This document shows positions 42,415-52,600 of a stretch of DNA of 64,000 nt, piece after piece. Where the stretch lies: contig DASRFK010000068.1 of NCBI GenBank assembly GCA_035651635.1, positions 1-64,000 of the forward strand, in the 5' to 3' direction. The position numbers and the translations under genes were made by a program. This stretch comes from JANXQE01 sp035651635 (GTDB taxonomy: Bacteria; Verrucomicrobiota; Verrucomicrobiia; Limisphaerales; UBA8199). The stretch's first letter is position 1. Every line of letters begins with the position of its first letter. The notes beneath the pieces were generated by a model, which was given only the letters and a program-made list of their open reading frames with translations, was not told where the DNA came from and did no database searches.

Positions 42415-43782
42415 TTAGTTCCCATTCCGGGCGCGATAAAACAGGGCTGGGCTGGTCCCGGAATGTGGGTCGGAAATGTGGATTTGCGTTCCCGGGCTGT
42501 TGGTGGTCAGCAGGATCGTCCAACTCGGCAAAGGGTTGGCCACATTGGTGGTGGAGACCACGGTGACCGTCTGGCCTGAAGTAGTCAGCAAATCGAACCC
42601 AAAAACTCCACCGCTCCAACCGGCATTAGTAACCACGAGGGCAGCAGTGACTGTCGCCGGCTTGGTCGTAAGAACGAACTGGGTAATCGCGGCCCGATAC
42701 ACATAGGTAGCCTCAGTTCCGTTCGTAGCCAAGATGGCGTGAGAGAAGCCAACTGAGCCATTATAGGTTTTTCCAGGGGCCAGGGTGCCCGCCGGGATCG
42801 TCACCGAGGTGGCCGTTCCGTCCAACGCACCCGGACTGCCGATATTCGGCGATTGCCAGGTAGTGGTCAGGCCAGCCACGATAAAATCGGTCGGAGTCCC
42901 TCCGGCAAAAGAATTCCACCGCAGCGTGAAGGGCTGGGTTGAGTCCACCGCCTGTCCCGCGCCTAGATTGGACAGAATTGGCGCGCCAGGCTGCACCAAA
43001 CTGGCCGGAAACGAAACGACCTTTGTCTCGTTCGACGCAGTCGCATTCACGGTGAACGTATAGTTGCCGGAAGGAAAGTTCGTCTCCAGTGTGGCCTCAT
43101 TGGTCATGAACCCCCCGAAAGTCCAATTTTCGGGTGCCACGACATCCTGCACGAGATTGGAAACCCCACCGCTCGGAAAGGTTAAGGTGATGCCGGTAGT
43201 GGTGCGATTCGAGGCGAGAGTGGTTGTGGCCAGGTATAGGTAAGGTTCCACCAGGTAGCGCGTTGGTTGGCCGTTCACGGCCTGGGTATAAAGGTCCGCC
43301 CGGCCAATGAGGAAGGTGGTGAACGCGTTTGTGCCGCTGCCGCTGCCCACGGTCTGGCTCGTGAAAAAATAACCCACTTTTGTTCCCTGGAGTTTATTGC
43401 CGCTTCGATCGAAGCCGGTCACGGTCCAGACGACTTGCGTTGGCACCAGAAAGGATGACACCGGTGAGCAGGTTAAAACGTTGCTCGTGGAATTCCAAAA
43501 ATTCGACATCGTGTAGGTGTATGAGTAAGGAGGCGTGGGAATCGAAGTGTAAAACTGAGGAGTTGTCCGGTTGGTGTCCATCGATGTGCTGAAAGTAAAA
43601 ACGACCGACCCAGTTGGCGAGATCCCGGTAGAGCCTGTGCCCGGTACCGTTGAAACTATAGTCGGTTGACTTAAAGCCTGGCCTAAGGTCGTCAGCAACA
43701 GGACCGTCGCACCGCAGACCATCCCCACGCGCCGGATCGTACACTGACGGAAACAGAAAGACGGAAACTTCAATTTGTTCAT
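42415..43782 (-). CDS. Secreted Ig-like (Big_5-type) surface protein
   Basis: 455 residues from ATG 43782 (MNKLKFPSFCFRQC). The longer frame to 44088 runs into a repeat-bearing intergenic region and is rejected. The signal peptide is 'VGMVCGATVLLLTTLGQALS', cut before QPTIVSTVPG. A Big_5-type domain follows with 'STVPGTGSTGISPTGSVVFTFS' and 'NVLTCSPVSSFLVPTQVVWTV', then further beta-sandwich segments. The C-terminus reads GTSPALFYRARNGN, a cousin of the 'GFYRVRLQ' ending of the protein at 6297. It may act at the outer surface in binding or adhesion. Not operonic. Confidence 0.75.
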   Translation of the reverse strand: MNKLKFPSFCFRQCTIRRVGMVCGATVLLLTTLGQALSQPTIVSTVPGTGSTGISPTGSVVFTFSTSMDTNRTTPQFYTSIPTPPYSYTYTMSNFWNSTSNVLTCSPVSSFLVPTQVVWTVTGFDRSGNKLQGTKVGYFFTSQTVGSGSGTNAFTTFLIGRADLYTQAVNGQPTRYLVEPYLYLATTTLASNRTTTGITLTFPSGGVSNLVQDVVAPENWTFGGFMTNEATLETNFPSGNYTFTVNATASNETKVVSFPASLVQPGAPILSNLGAGQAVDSTQPFTLRWNSFAGGTPTDFIVAGLTTTWQSPNIGSPGALDGTATSVTIPAGTLAPGKTYNGSVGFSHAILATNGTEATYVYRAAITQFVLTTKPATVTAALVVTNAGWSGGVFGFDLLTTSGQTVTVVSTTNVANPLPSWTILLTTNSPGTQIHISDPHSGTSPALFYRARNGN

Positions 43783-44127
43783 GCGATCTCGGTGGAGTTT
43801 ACTGCCCGCTTTTATCCAAGACACGCAGTGCAACACAAGCACAAAACGCGGGCCGTGGAGCCGTGGCGCAAGACGTTCAGCCAATGCCACTAAGATTCGG
43901 GAAATGCTTCGCCCCTCCACATCGATTTGATAATTGTATTCAGAAGCGCCCCAATTCTTGATCGAGACCGCAGTCCAGGAGCTTCGCGGCAGAAACGTTC
44001 GAATCAGACCTGGCGAAAGGGAGAGAATGGTGGGGGCGAGTGTTCGGCCGTTGCTGGAGGCAGGAATGCCCGCGCGCCGCGGGCGCACTCATTTCAGGAT
44101 TCCAATCCTCGCCCCTTTAAGTAATCA
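43783..44127. other. Divergent intergenic region
   Basis: 345 bp between the Ig-like protein (minus) and the GH28-like gene (plus). It contains the repeat GTTGCTG..GGCAGGAATGCCCGCGCGCC near 44050-44079, also found at 29145-29174. No gene. Confidence 0.4.
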
Positions 44128-45534
44128 ATGACGTCTATGCGCCGCTCACATGTTCTCCTGGTCCTCGCCCTGGGGTTTGGCGTGTTCCAAAACCAAATTT
44201 CAGGGGCTCAACCAAACCTTTTGCCGGCTCAGCACACGTTTGACATTCGCGAGTACCGCCAAGGCGGCGACGATCCGGACCTGGATACGCAAGCGATCAA
44301 TCGCGCGGTCGCAGCGTGCGCGGCGGCCGGCGGTGGCCAGGTGTTCGTGCCGCCGGGCCGATACGTTTCGGGCACGGTTCGCCTGCGCAGCCATATAACC
44401 CTTTTCCTGGCGGCTGGTGCGACTCTGGTGGGAACGACCAATCTGGCTCTCTATCAGCCGCCCACTATTCCGTCCTACATGCCCGAAGCGCGCTGGGGCA
44501 ATTGGCACCGCGGCTTGATCATCGCCGACGACGCCGAGGATATCACCATTTGCGGCCCGGGCACCATCGACGGCCACAAGGTTTTCGATCCAAAAGGCGA
44601 AGAACACATGCGCGGGCCCCACGGCATTATTTTTGTCGGCTGCCGCCATTTTACTATCCGCGACGTGTCCATCGTCGATGCGGCTAACTACGCCATCTTT
44701 TTCCAGGCCAGCGATGATGTGGAAGTCCGGAATGTGCGGATTTGGGGCGGCTGGGACGGCGTGCACTTTCGCGGCGCACCCGACCGCTGGTGTCACAACG
44801 TCAATATCATCAATTGTCAGTTCTACACTGGGGACGATTCGATCGCCGGCAGGTACTGGGACAATACCGTCATTGCCGGCTGCGTGATCAATTCGTCGTG
44901 CAATGGAATTCGGCTGATTGGCCCAGCCACGCATTTGTTGATCGACCATTGTCTTTTCTACGGCCCCGGCCAGCAACCGCATCGCACGGGCGGCCGAACC
45001 AACATGCTGAGCGGGATTATTCTGCAGCCGGGCGCGTGGGACAGAACCGAAGGACTGCTGGATGAGGTGCTGCTTTCGCAGAACACAATGCACGACGTGG
45101 CGTCGCCCGTGACCATCTGGACCAAGCCCGGCAACCCGGTCGGCCGCATCACCGTTTCCGGCCTCACCGCCACGGAGGTCTACCGCTCCGCGTTGTCAGT
45201 GGAAAGCTGGTCGGATTTGCCGATCACCAATGTAGTCGTGCAGGATGCGCACATCGAGTTTGCCGGCGGAGGAAAAGCCGAGCAGGCCAATCAACCGGTG
45301 AAAGGCCCCGGCGTCGATGCGCGCCCGCTTCCGGCCTGGGGTGTCTATGCGCGCAACGTGGAGAACCTGGCCCTCGAAGATGTGCGGCTTAGCGTCTCGC
45401 GCGACGATCAGCGCCCGGTGGTGGTTGCTGAGGGTGTCCAACGCCTGAAAATGGATAATTTCAAATTCCCCGAGATGCCCGACGTGGCACAACCCATCGT
45501 GACGACGAATGTCGTCAAACTGGAGCGCCAGTAA
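44128..45534 (+). CDS. Secreted GH28-like beta-helix protein (catalytic His apparently replaced)
   Basis: 468 residues. A signal peptide (RRSHVLLVLALGFGVFQ, cleaved near SGA) precedes a right-handed beta-helix of the pectin-lyase/GH28 fold. The family's Asp motifs can be followed: GWDGVHF (about 208-214) at the NTD position and TGDDS (D236, D237) at the double-Asp position. The third motif, G-H-G in polygalacturonases, reads SCNG here (about 257-260), and the R-I-K position reads RLIG. So this may be a divergent exo-acting enzyme or a non-catalytic relative. 'FVPPGRYVSGTVRLRSHITLFLAAGATLVG' is the typical pectate-lyase-3 N-terminal block. The substrate is unknown. Confidence 0.75.
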   Translation: MTSMRRSHVLLVLALGFGVFQNQISGAQPNLLPAQHTFDIREYRQGGDDPDLDTQAINRAVAACAAAGGGQVFVPPGRYVSGTVRLRSHITLFLAAGATLVGTTNLALYQPPTIPSYMPEARWGNWHRGLIIADDAEDITICGPGTIDGHKVFDPKGEEHMRGPHGIIFVGCRHFTIRDVSIVDAANYAIFFQASDDVEVRNVRIWGGWDGVHFRGAPDRWCHNVNIINCQFYTGDDSIAGRYWDNTVIAGCVINSSCNGIRLIGPATHLLIDHCLFYGPGQQPHRTGGRTNMLSGIILQPGAWDRTEGLLDEVLLSQNTMHDVASPVTIWTKPGNPVGRITVSGLTATEVYRSALSVESWSDLPITNVVVQDAHIEFAGGGKAEQANQPVKGPGVDARPLPAWGVYARNVENLALEDVRLSVSRDDQRPVVVAEGVQRLKMDNFKFPEMPDVAQPIVTTNVVKLERQ

Positions 45535-45648
45535 ACCCGAGGGCGAAAATCCGAAAAGAATTGCCGCAAAAGATCGCACAGAACACAAAGAGGCAGAGCG
45601 GCTCAATGCTCAATGCCCACAAAAGGATGAGTTTGAGGCTGCGCCTCG

Positions 45649-46293
45649 CTAGATATCCTTCCATTCGGGATAGATGGAGGCATCTAATTGACCGCGCTGG
45701 ATGAGATCATTTAGGTCCCGGATGATGGTTTTGCGCGACACTTTGAAATGATCAGCCAACCGCGAAATGTTTGGCCGCTCACTGGTCCCGCGCAGATTGT
45801 TTAACAACTCACTTTGGCGCGCCAGCCGCTCGGTAAAGCGACGCTCCGGTTCGTTGCTCTCGATTTTTTCGGCCCGTTCGAGGGATTGAAGCACGCGAAC
45901 CGTTTCGGCCATGCCGCATTCGTTGAGGGCGGTGGCGACGACGCGTTCCAATTCATCGACATCAACCGGCTTCTCGATTACATAATGCGCGGAGCGCGGG
46001 CCTTGCAAGGCCTCGAGCTTGCCGCGGATATCGAGGGTCCCGGACACGATAATGACCGGAACATGCGCGGCCGCATTTTTCAAGAGCGGCAGGAAATCTG
46101 TGCCCAGCTGACCATCGGCCAGAACATGATCGAGGATGACCAGATCGGGCGAATGCCGAGCCAGCTCTGCCAATGCCGCGCTCCCGTTGGAGACGCAGGT
46201 CAGGCGGTATCCGCGCAGGGCTTTGGAGTAGAGCCGGATTTGGCGCGGATCATCCTCGACAATCAGAATATCGGCGACTTTGAGTTCAGGCAT
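45649..46293 (-). CDS. Response regulator with C-terminal helix-turn-helix
   Basis: 214 residues from ATG 46293 (MPELKVADILIVEDDP). A longer frame to 46473 overlaps the kinase gene and is rejected. The receiver domain has the acidic pair VEDDP, phospho-acceptor D55 in VILDHVLAD, S/T in IVSGT and the Lys in IEKPVDV. A short linker (KIESNEPERRFTERLARQ) leads to a DNA-binding HTH, 'ISRLADHFKVSRKTIIRDLNDLIQRGQ', similar to the DeoR type. It is 25 bp downstream of the sensor kinase stop, so it is the second gene of a two-component operon. The most likely target is the tandem palindrome upstream of the kinase. Confidence 0.85.
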   Translation of the reverse strand: MPELKVADILIVEDDPRQIRLYSKALRGYRLTCVSNGSAALAELARHSPDLVILDHVLADGQLGTDFLPLLKNAAAHVPVIIVSGTLDIRGKLEALQGPRSAHYVIEKPVDVDELERVVATALNECGMAETVRVLQSLERAEKIESNEPERRFTERLARQSELLNNLRGTSERPNISRLADHFKVSRKTIIRDLNDLIQRGQLDASIYPEWKDI

Positions 46294-46318
46294 AACGGGT
46301 CGATCGGGTGGTGCAAGG

Positions 46319-49300
46319 CTACTCCGCGCCGGGGCTCTGTCCAGTGTGCCACTCACGCACATGTTGATTTTGTGGGGCGGCATCGCGAGGCGGCGGCGCC
46401 GGATCCACGGGGATGAGGATCCGGAAGGTTGCCCCCTGGCCGACGGCGCTCTGGACCTCGACGCCCAAACCATCCTGCTCGGCCATGGTGTAAATCATGG
46501 AAAGGCCAAGGCCTGTGCCGCGATTGGCCCGGTCGGCTTTGGTGGTGAAAAACGGGTCGAAAATACGCGGCACAATCTCCGGAGGAATGCCGCAACCGGT
46601 ATCGGCCACGGTTAACTCGACATAGGTTGGCGCCGGGCGAGGAGCTCGCACCGAGCCGGAACTTGTTCCGGAGGCGACCTCTCTTACCTGAATTCGCAAG
46701 TGTCCATGACCTTGCATCGCCTCGGCAGCATTGACGATCAAGTTGAGCAGGATTTGCTCGAGACCGGCACGAGGCAATTGGACGGCGGGACTCTCGCGGT
46801 CGAGTTGTAAATCGAGGGTAATGCCGCTCAGGAATTGGCGGCTAAGCAGGCCGACGGTGTCTTCAACCAGATCCGGCACGAACAAAGCGGTTCGACCTTT
46901 ATTCTGGTCGCTGCTGAAGCCCAGCATCGAACCGACAATATGCTTGCCCTGTTGAACCGCTTTCTCGACTTCCTGGACGTTTTCCTCGACATCTGGGTTG
47001 CCTTTGACTTCGCGGCCGATGAGCTTATTGGACATCCGGATCACCGAGAGCAGGTTATTGAAATCATGGGCGATCCCCGCCGCCAGAGTTCCCAACGCTT
47101 TCATTTTTTGACTGTGCATCAGCTCCGTTTGCGCGACCTTCAGCTCCCGATTGCGTTGCTCCATCAAGTCATCGATCAGCAGATAACTGGCGAAAAGCTG
47201 CCGTTGCCGGCGCAGCACGAACCAGGCGCAGAAAAGGACCAACCCGACTCCCGCCATGGCGGGTCCCGCGAATCGGGCGGAGTTGAGCGAAAGACCGGGC
47301 GACGCTTCCGTGGGCCCCGCGAGGGCTGCGCCCGGGGCGAGTGTGTTCCAATCCAGCCCAAGGGCGGCTAAATCGCGGTGTATGTCGTCGAGATTCCAAA
47401 TCTGCACCAGGCCGGCGGCGGTGCCCACGGCGAGGAAGTCGCCGGCAGGGCTGAAAGTCAGCCAGGTAATGATCTGCGGCTCCGGTGTTACCAAGGAAGC
47501 CAGGACGCTTCCGCCACGGGGTTCGATGAGTTCAACGAACTGACGTTCTTTGACGATGGCCAACTCGTGGCCCGCGGGTGAAAAGGCGGCATAATTGGGC
47601 AGATCGATCGCGCTTTCGGTGGAGACTCGATAGCGCAGATTCCAGGATGGGCAGTCATAGACCCGGTACTCTTTGTCGCCGGCGCAGACCAGCAGGCTGC
47701 CATCGGGACTGAAAAAGGGGTTGCTGTTGCCGGGATCCAGGTCGCGCACTTTTCGACCCGTGGCAGCGTCCCAAACGATCGAGCCACGACCATGAAAGGT
47801 CCCGGTCACGAGCCAGTGCTTGTCCGGACTCAAGGCGGGCAGAGCGGGTTTGTCAGCGCCGCGAAAGAGCACCTGGTGGGAAGGATCCTTGAGGTCGAGC
47901 AGAACCACGTCGGAATCATTGGCCAGAAAAGCGGCTTGAGAGCGATCCTCACTGACGCGCGCGCTATCGAGGTGATGGACCTGGCTGGAGGCGATGACGC
48001 GCGGAGGGCCCAATCGCATTCGCTGGCCATCGTGTGGATCCTCTTCCAGGGCGAACACAGCGGCCTGGTTATCGGCGTAAGTCAACAAGTGCTTGCCGTC
48101 CGGCAGGAAATAAGCCGAGCGACAATTGCGGATGGGCTCGAGCAGCAGGGGGCGGCCCGACCTGGCATCCAATAGACGAAGTTCGTCGCTTTCAGTCACG
48201 ATCAAGGTGTGACCATCAGGACTGAAATCCACTTGGAATGCGTTAGGCGGGGAGGCGCCGACGCAATCCACAGTGCGAAGACCCTGGGGCATGGATAACG
48301 GCCACCATCCCCAGCTGCCAAGAGCGGAGGTGCGCACCACGTAGGCCAGGTTCCGGTCGTCGGCGCTAAAGCACAGGCCGAATCCGCGCGTTGTGCTCAG
48401 CAGCAACTGCCCAGTGCGAGGATTCCACACTTTGCAGGAACCGTCCCAGGAATCCGACACCAGCAAGTCTCCTTGGTGGCTGAAGAAAACGGTGTCGACG
48501 AGGGATTTGTGCGCGACCCAGGAGGCCCGTCTGTGCGAGGCGACGTCGTAAACGTGGATGCCTCCGGTTTCATCGCCGAGCGCGAGTTGTTGCCCTGACC
48601 AAGCCATGCTGTAGAGCGGAACATCGTACTCGAGCACGGCGGTTTTCTCACCACGTTGCCAGTCCCAGATTTGAATTGAGCGGCCCAGGTTTAGGGCCAC
48701 TTGTCTCCCACTTTGGTCGAAAGCCAAATCACGGGCGGGCGCGGGCAGGCTCAGAGGAGGGCGGGTTGGCTTGCCCGAACTTGACTCGACAAACTGCAGA
48801 AGCTGGGGCTCGACGAGCAAACCGATCACCGAGCCGTCGAAGCTGAAATCAATAGCGTGATAGGAGGGGCCCTTGACGGAAGCCGAACCGGTTTGCAAGT
48901 CCAGAACGTGAAAGCCGCCGGAGCGGTAACTGACGATCAGAAACCGGCTGTTGGGGCTGAACATCAACAGGGAGATGTTTGTAGCCGGAGACTGCCAGGC
49001 CAACAGCGCGCGGTGCTCGGGCAGGCTGCTGATCTCGACGCGCCCAGCGCTGGTCACCTGGGCGTAGCGGGTCAAATCGGGCGCATAGGCCCAAGTCAGG
49101 TTTTGCTCAGAAAACTTCTCCACGTGGTCTCCAGCCAGATCAAGCAAAGTCCGATGGGCGATGCATTCGTTGCGCAACTGCAATGAAGGACGAATGCGGG
49201 CAGCGGCTTCGATCACCTCGCGACCTTTGGCTTTTCGCCCGGGAGCAGTGCTCAAGCGACCTGCGGTGGCCTGCGCCAGATAGCTTTGCCAGAGCTGGTC

Positions 49301-49501
49301 TTGAGCCGACTGGCTGGCGGCGGTCGCCTGCAGCGTGCGCTGGCTGGCGCGAAACGCGGCAAAGACCCCGGCCAGCGCCAGGCCGATCACGACCGCCACG
49401 ATCACCAGCAGCGCCGTGTTAACGCGAAACAGCCCGCGCCGGATCTCATCCTTTTGCCGTTCCAGATCCTGGGTCGAGGCTCGCAACGGAGCAACGTTCA
49501 T
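46319..49501 (-). CDS. Hybrid WD40-propeller sensor histidine kinase
   Basis: 1060 residues from ATG 49501 (MNVAPLRASTQDL); a longer frame to 49882 is not used. A short N-terminus precedes a membrane helix (about 28-50, 'VNTALLVIVAVVIGLALAGV'), then about 650 residues of WD40-like blades with recurring 'FSPDGxxLxxxxxD'-type motifs, for example 'FSHQGDLLVSDSWDGSCKVWN' and 'FSPAGDFLAVGTAAGLVQIWN'. A second membrane helix lies at about 744-763. Then come a dimerisation/phosphoacceptor helix with H812 (GIAHDFNN), an N-box with N924 (LNLIVNAAEAM) and the G-box DTGCGIPP (about 967). The propeller is thus placed outside the cytoplasm if both helices span the membrane. A matching response regulator follows. 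Confidence 0.85.
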   Translation of the reverse strand: MNVAPLRASTQDLERQKDEIRRGLFRVNTALLVIVAVVIGLALAGVFAAFRASQRTLQATAASQSAQDQLWQSYLAQATAGRLSTAPGRKAKGREVIEAAARIRPSLQLRNECIAHRTLLDLAGDHVEKFSEQNLTWAYAPDLTRYAQVTSAGRVEISSLPEHRALLAWQSPATNISLLMFSPNSRFLIVSYRSGGFHVLDLQTGSASVKGPSYHAIDFSFDGSVIGLLVEPQLLQFVESSSGKPTRPPLSLPAPARDLAFDQSGRQVALNLGRSIQIWDWQRGEKTAVLEYDVPLYSMAWSGQQLALGDETGGIHVYDVASHRRASWVAHKSLVDTVFFSHQGDLLVSDSWDGSCKVWNPRTGQLLLSTTRGFGLCFSADDRNLAYVVRTSALGSWGWWPLSMPQGLRTVDCVGASPPNAFQVDFSPDGHTLIVTESDELRLLDARSGRPLLLEPIRNCRSAYFLPDGKHLLTYADNQAAVFALEEDPHDGQRMRLGPPRVIASSQVHHLDSARVSEDRSQAAFLANDSDVVLLDLKDPSHQVLFRGADKPALPALSPDKHWLVTGTFHGRGSIVWDAATGRKVRDLDPGNSNPFFSPDGSLLVCAGDKEYRVYDCPSWNLRYRVSTESAIDLPNYAAFSPAGHELAIVKERQFVELIEPRGGSVLASLVTPEPQIITWLTFSPAGDFLAVGTAAGLVQIWNLDDIHRDLAALGLDWNTLAPGAALAGPTEASPGLSLNSARFAGPAMAGVGLVLFCAWFVLRRQRQLFASYLLIDDLMEQRNRELKVAQTELMHSQKMKALGTLAAGIAHDFNNLLSVIRMSNKLIGREVKGNPDVEENVQEVEKAVQQGKHIVGSMLGFSSDQNKGRTALFVPDLVEDTVGLLSRQFLSGITLDLQLDRESPAVQLPRAGLEQILLNLIVNAAEAMQGHGHLRIQVREVASGTSSGSVRAPRPAPTYVELTVADTGCGIPPEIVPRIFDPFFTTKADRANRGTGLGLSMIYTMAEQDGLGVEVQSAVGQGATFRILIPVDPAPPPRDAAPQNQHVREWHTGQSPGAE

Positions 49502-49621
49502 GCTTGGTGGAGCAAGTATAAGCGGGCGGCCGCGCAAAATCCATGCTGTGCGCCACTCGCACAGGGCTGTGCCCGAGTCGCACAGTTCGCAGCAACTTAA
49601 TCCAGTGATAAAGGATGGCTT
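49502..49621. promoter_or_regulatory. Divergent promoter region with tandem palindromic operator
   Basis: The 120 bp between the sensor kinase (minus) and the giant secreted protein (plus) hold two copies of CTGTGC-N7-GCACAG, at 49546-49564 and 49567-49585. The spacers are GCCACTC and CCGAGTC, and the units lie GG (2 bp) apart. The period of 21 bp equals two helical turns, as expected for two dimers bound on one DNA face. AAGGA before the plus-strand ATG (49611-49615) is a plausible ribosome site. Confidence 0.65.
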
Positions 49622-52600
49622 ATGAACCTCAATTTGCTTTGCGCCATTCGTCCGTTCGGCTCGCCACCATTGATCCAGCCCAACCACGGGTCCGCTAAAC
49701 CGCTGCGCACGCTGTTCCTGCCAATCCTGGTCGCCCTGTGCGCGCTGGCAGTGCGCCAAAGCGTTACGGCACAACCCACGCCGAGTTTTGCCCTTGAAGC
49801 GCCTGTCGCCGTGCCGGTCGCCAATTCCCAGGGCCCGGGCCAGCGCATCTTCTGGAAAACTCAGCCGGGCTTGAATTACCAATTACAGACCACAACCGAT
49901 TTAGACCCGCAGAAGGCCGGCTGGACCACCATTGCTCAAGTTCAGGCGGAGGGGACCATCAGTTGGGCCGACGATGTGAACGCGACCGTAGATTCCCTCC
50001 GGTATTACCGTGTCCTGATGCTCGCGACGACCAACGACATGTCACCGCCGGTACTGAGCGGTCTGCAAGCGACTCAACCGCCGCCTCCGCCCGGGCAGCC
50101 GATCTCAACTCTAACAGTCATGGCGACTGATAATATTGGGGTGACCGGTGTGGATTTCCTGAATGGCGATAATGTGATCGGGTCAGCCATTCGCGGCTCG
50201 GGAAACAACTGGAGTTTTAATTGGACACTGGCCGATGCTTCGGCGTTTTTGAGCGGTCGTTATTACGTTCGAGCCCGGGCATTCGACGCCGCGGGCAACA
50301 TCGGCTACTCGCCAGCCCTGGCGTTTGACGTTGCCGGCACGAACCTAAACTGCATTACACTGGGCGCGATCACCATTTGCGCGGACACAGTCGTGCTCGC
50401 TGGGGGAGTTCATACCTTCTCGGGGAACATCCGGATCAACGGGCTCCGGCTGGCGGCCGGCGCGACCCTGACGGCCAGCGCTTCTCAAATTACCGGAAGC
50501 GGCGGCGTAATTGTTCCCGGCCTGGATACCGTCCTGAGCGGGTCATTCGACGTCGATCTTCAAACCGGGTGGCTCACGATTCACCCCGGAACGACCGCCA
50601 CTTTCCCGGCCGCAGGCATTGCTCTGAGCCCGCGTGCAATTTGTATCCCGACCGGGTTGTCGGTAAACGTGTTTTCCAATTCTCTCGCCGGAGCCGGCTC
50701 CGTAACTCTGCAGCTCCCCGGTCAACCGTTTGGACCGGCAGTATTCGGCGGCAGTTTCAACTACTCGCCCGGTGGCGGCATCCTCACCGCCTCGGGGTCG
50801 ATGGTTCTCAGCAACCTTCTCTCCGCCTCCGGGACCACCGAACTGAACCTGAACGACAGCAGTTTCAGCCTGGCTGGGGCTGTGCGCTTTCAGGCTGCCA
50901 ATAATAGCTCTTACTATCTTAGTAACGCGCTGGTTCAACTCAGTTTCGCCAATCCGGCCGTTCCGGCTTTGTACGTCGCCGGCGACCTTGGTGTTTCAGA
51001 TGGCCTGTCGCTCAACGTTCGCGGCAATGTGCTGCTCAATGGTCAAGTCGAGCTCACCGGAACGGGCCGGGGCTCGATTGGTGGATTCAGTTTTGACCCG
51101 CTGGAGGTAACATTGTCACGCGCCGCCGGAGCCAGCTCCATCACCACCGCGCAATTTGCAGGGAAACTTCTCAACGCAAATTTTTCGGGATACTTACTTT
51201 CAGGCACAGTGCTCTCAACCGGTGATCTTGATATCAGCGGAACGGGCACAGTGAGCTTCGAAGGCTTCATATTCAATCCCTTAAATGTGTACCTGGTTCG
51301 AAACGCAACCACGACCAACCAGGTGGTGGCCAACCTAAGCGGCACGTTGCGCCTTTCCTATATCAAACCGGTAAATTTCACTGGGCTCTTGCGGCAGGAT
51401 GGTTCGGTGGACCTTTCGGGCCAATCCGGGCCCTACACGGTCGCGAGTTTCGGTGGCACTGTGCCTCGCCTGGACACCCCAAGCCTCACGTTTGACGAAC
51501 AGGTATTCATCGGCAGTTTTCAGTTGGGCGGTCGCGATACCTCCATTCAAACGGTTGTGAATTTTCACTTCACTCGCGACACGGATGCAGCGGGCGGAAA
51601 TTCAACACTCGGAGTGACTGCGGTCACCACAGAACCTACCAACCCTACTCTCACACTCACCGGAACGGCTTCGAGCACCGGTGCGTGCAGCCTCGCCGGC
51701 GACCTGCTGAACCAACAGTTCGATCTTTGGGGCTATACCGTCAATAATCTCGGTTGCGGCGTCTCTCGCAACGCTCAGGGAACCGTAACATTCAATATCA
51801 CTTCCACCAGCCTGAGCTACGCTCCGTTGGTCGAAACCAGTTCGCAGGCCAGCGGCTCTATTGCGTCGGATGGCTCCGGCTCGATCGCCTTCAACTACAC
51901 AACCAGCCAATTGGGAGGCTACGCGATCGAGAACCTGTCGCTGCTTCTCGCTCAATCCAGCTCGGGAACAAAAAGCCTCCAACTCGGCGCCGGCTCAATG
52001 GTGCTGCCCGGTTTTGGCTCGACGCGGGTGGCACTGACCGGTTCGCTTGCCAACGACGGCACCTTCAATGTCACTGGCACTACCGCCGAGGACCTGACCT
52101 TGAATGGCCTCGCCGTAACCACCATGGCGCGGGGCGCCACGGTCAGCCTGACGCAAAACGGCCTTACCATCACGGGCATGCTCAGTGGCGGTGTGCTCAG
52201 TCAAGTCGTATCCGGTTCCGGCTCGGCGGTTGGCACCCTGGCCATCGCACCCAATGGCAGTGCTTCGCTTTCCGGCTGTGTAACCCTCTCGCCGCTGACT
52301 TTTGGACAATTCCAAATCCGGTCCGCCGCAGCCGATGGCAGTTTCTCGGCTTGCTTTGGCGCAAATGGCCTGACAGTTGGGCAGAACTCCGTGCACATCA
52401 CCTACAACGGTGCCCCTTTGACCACGCCCTCTTTGCCTTCATTTACAATCTCACTAGATGGCAGCCTGAGCATTTCGGTCTCGGCGGCCATGACCGCCGG
52501 CCTGACCTTGAACAGCTACAGTCTCCCCAATGCCAGCTTCACCTTTAGCGTCTCGGCCGGAGTCGCCACCGCGCAAAATTTCACCGCGTCCTTGAGCGTT

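Noticed and set aside
42415..44088. Longer start for the secreted Ig-like protein at 44088
   Set aside because: The extra 102 residues carry no signal peptide and lie over repeat-bearing intergenic DNA; the ATG at 43782 precedes a proper signal peptide.
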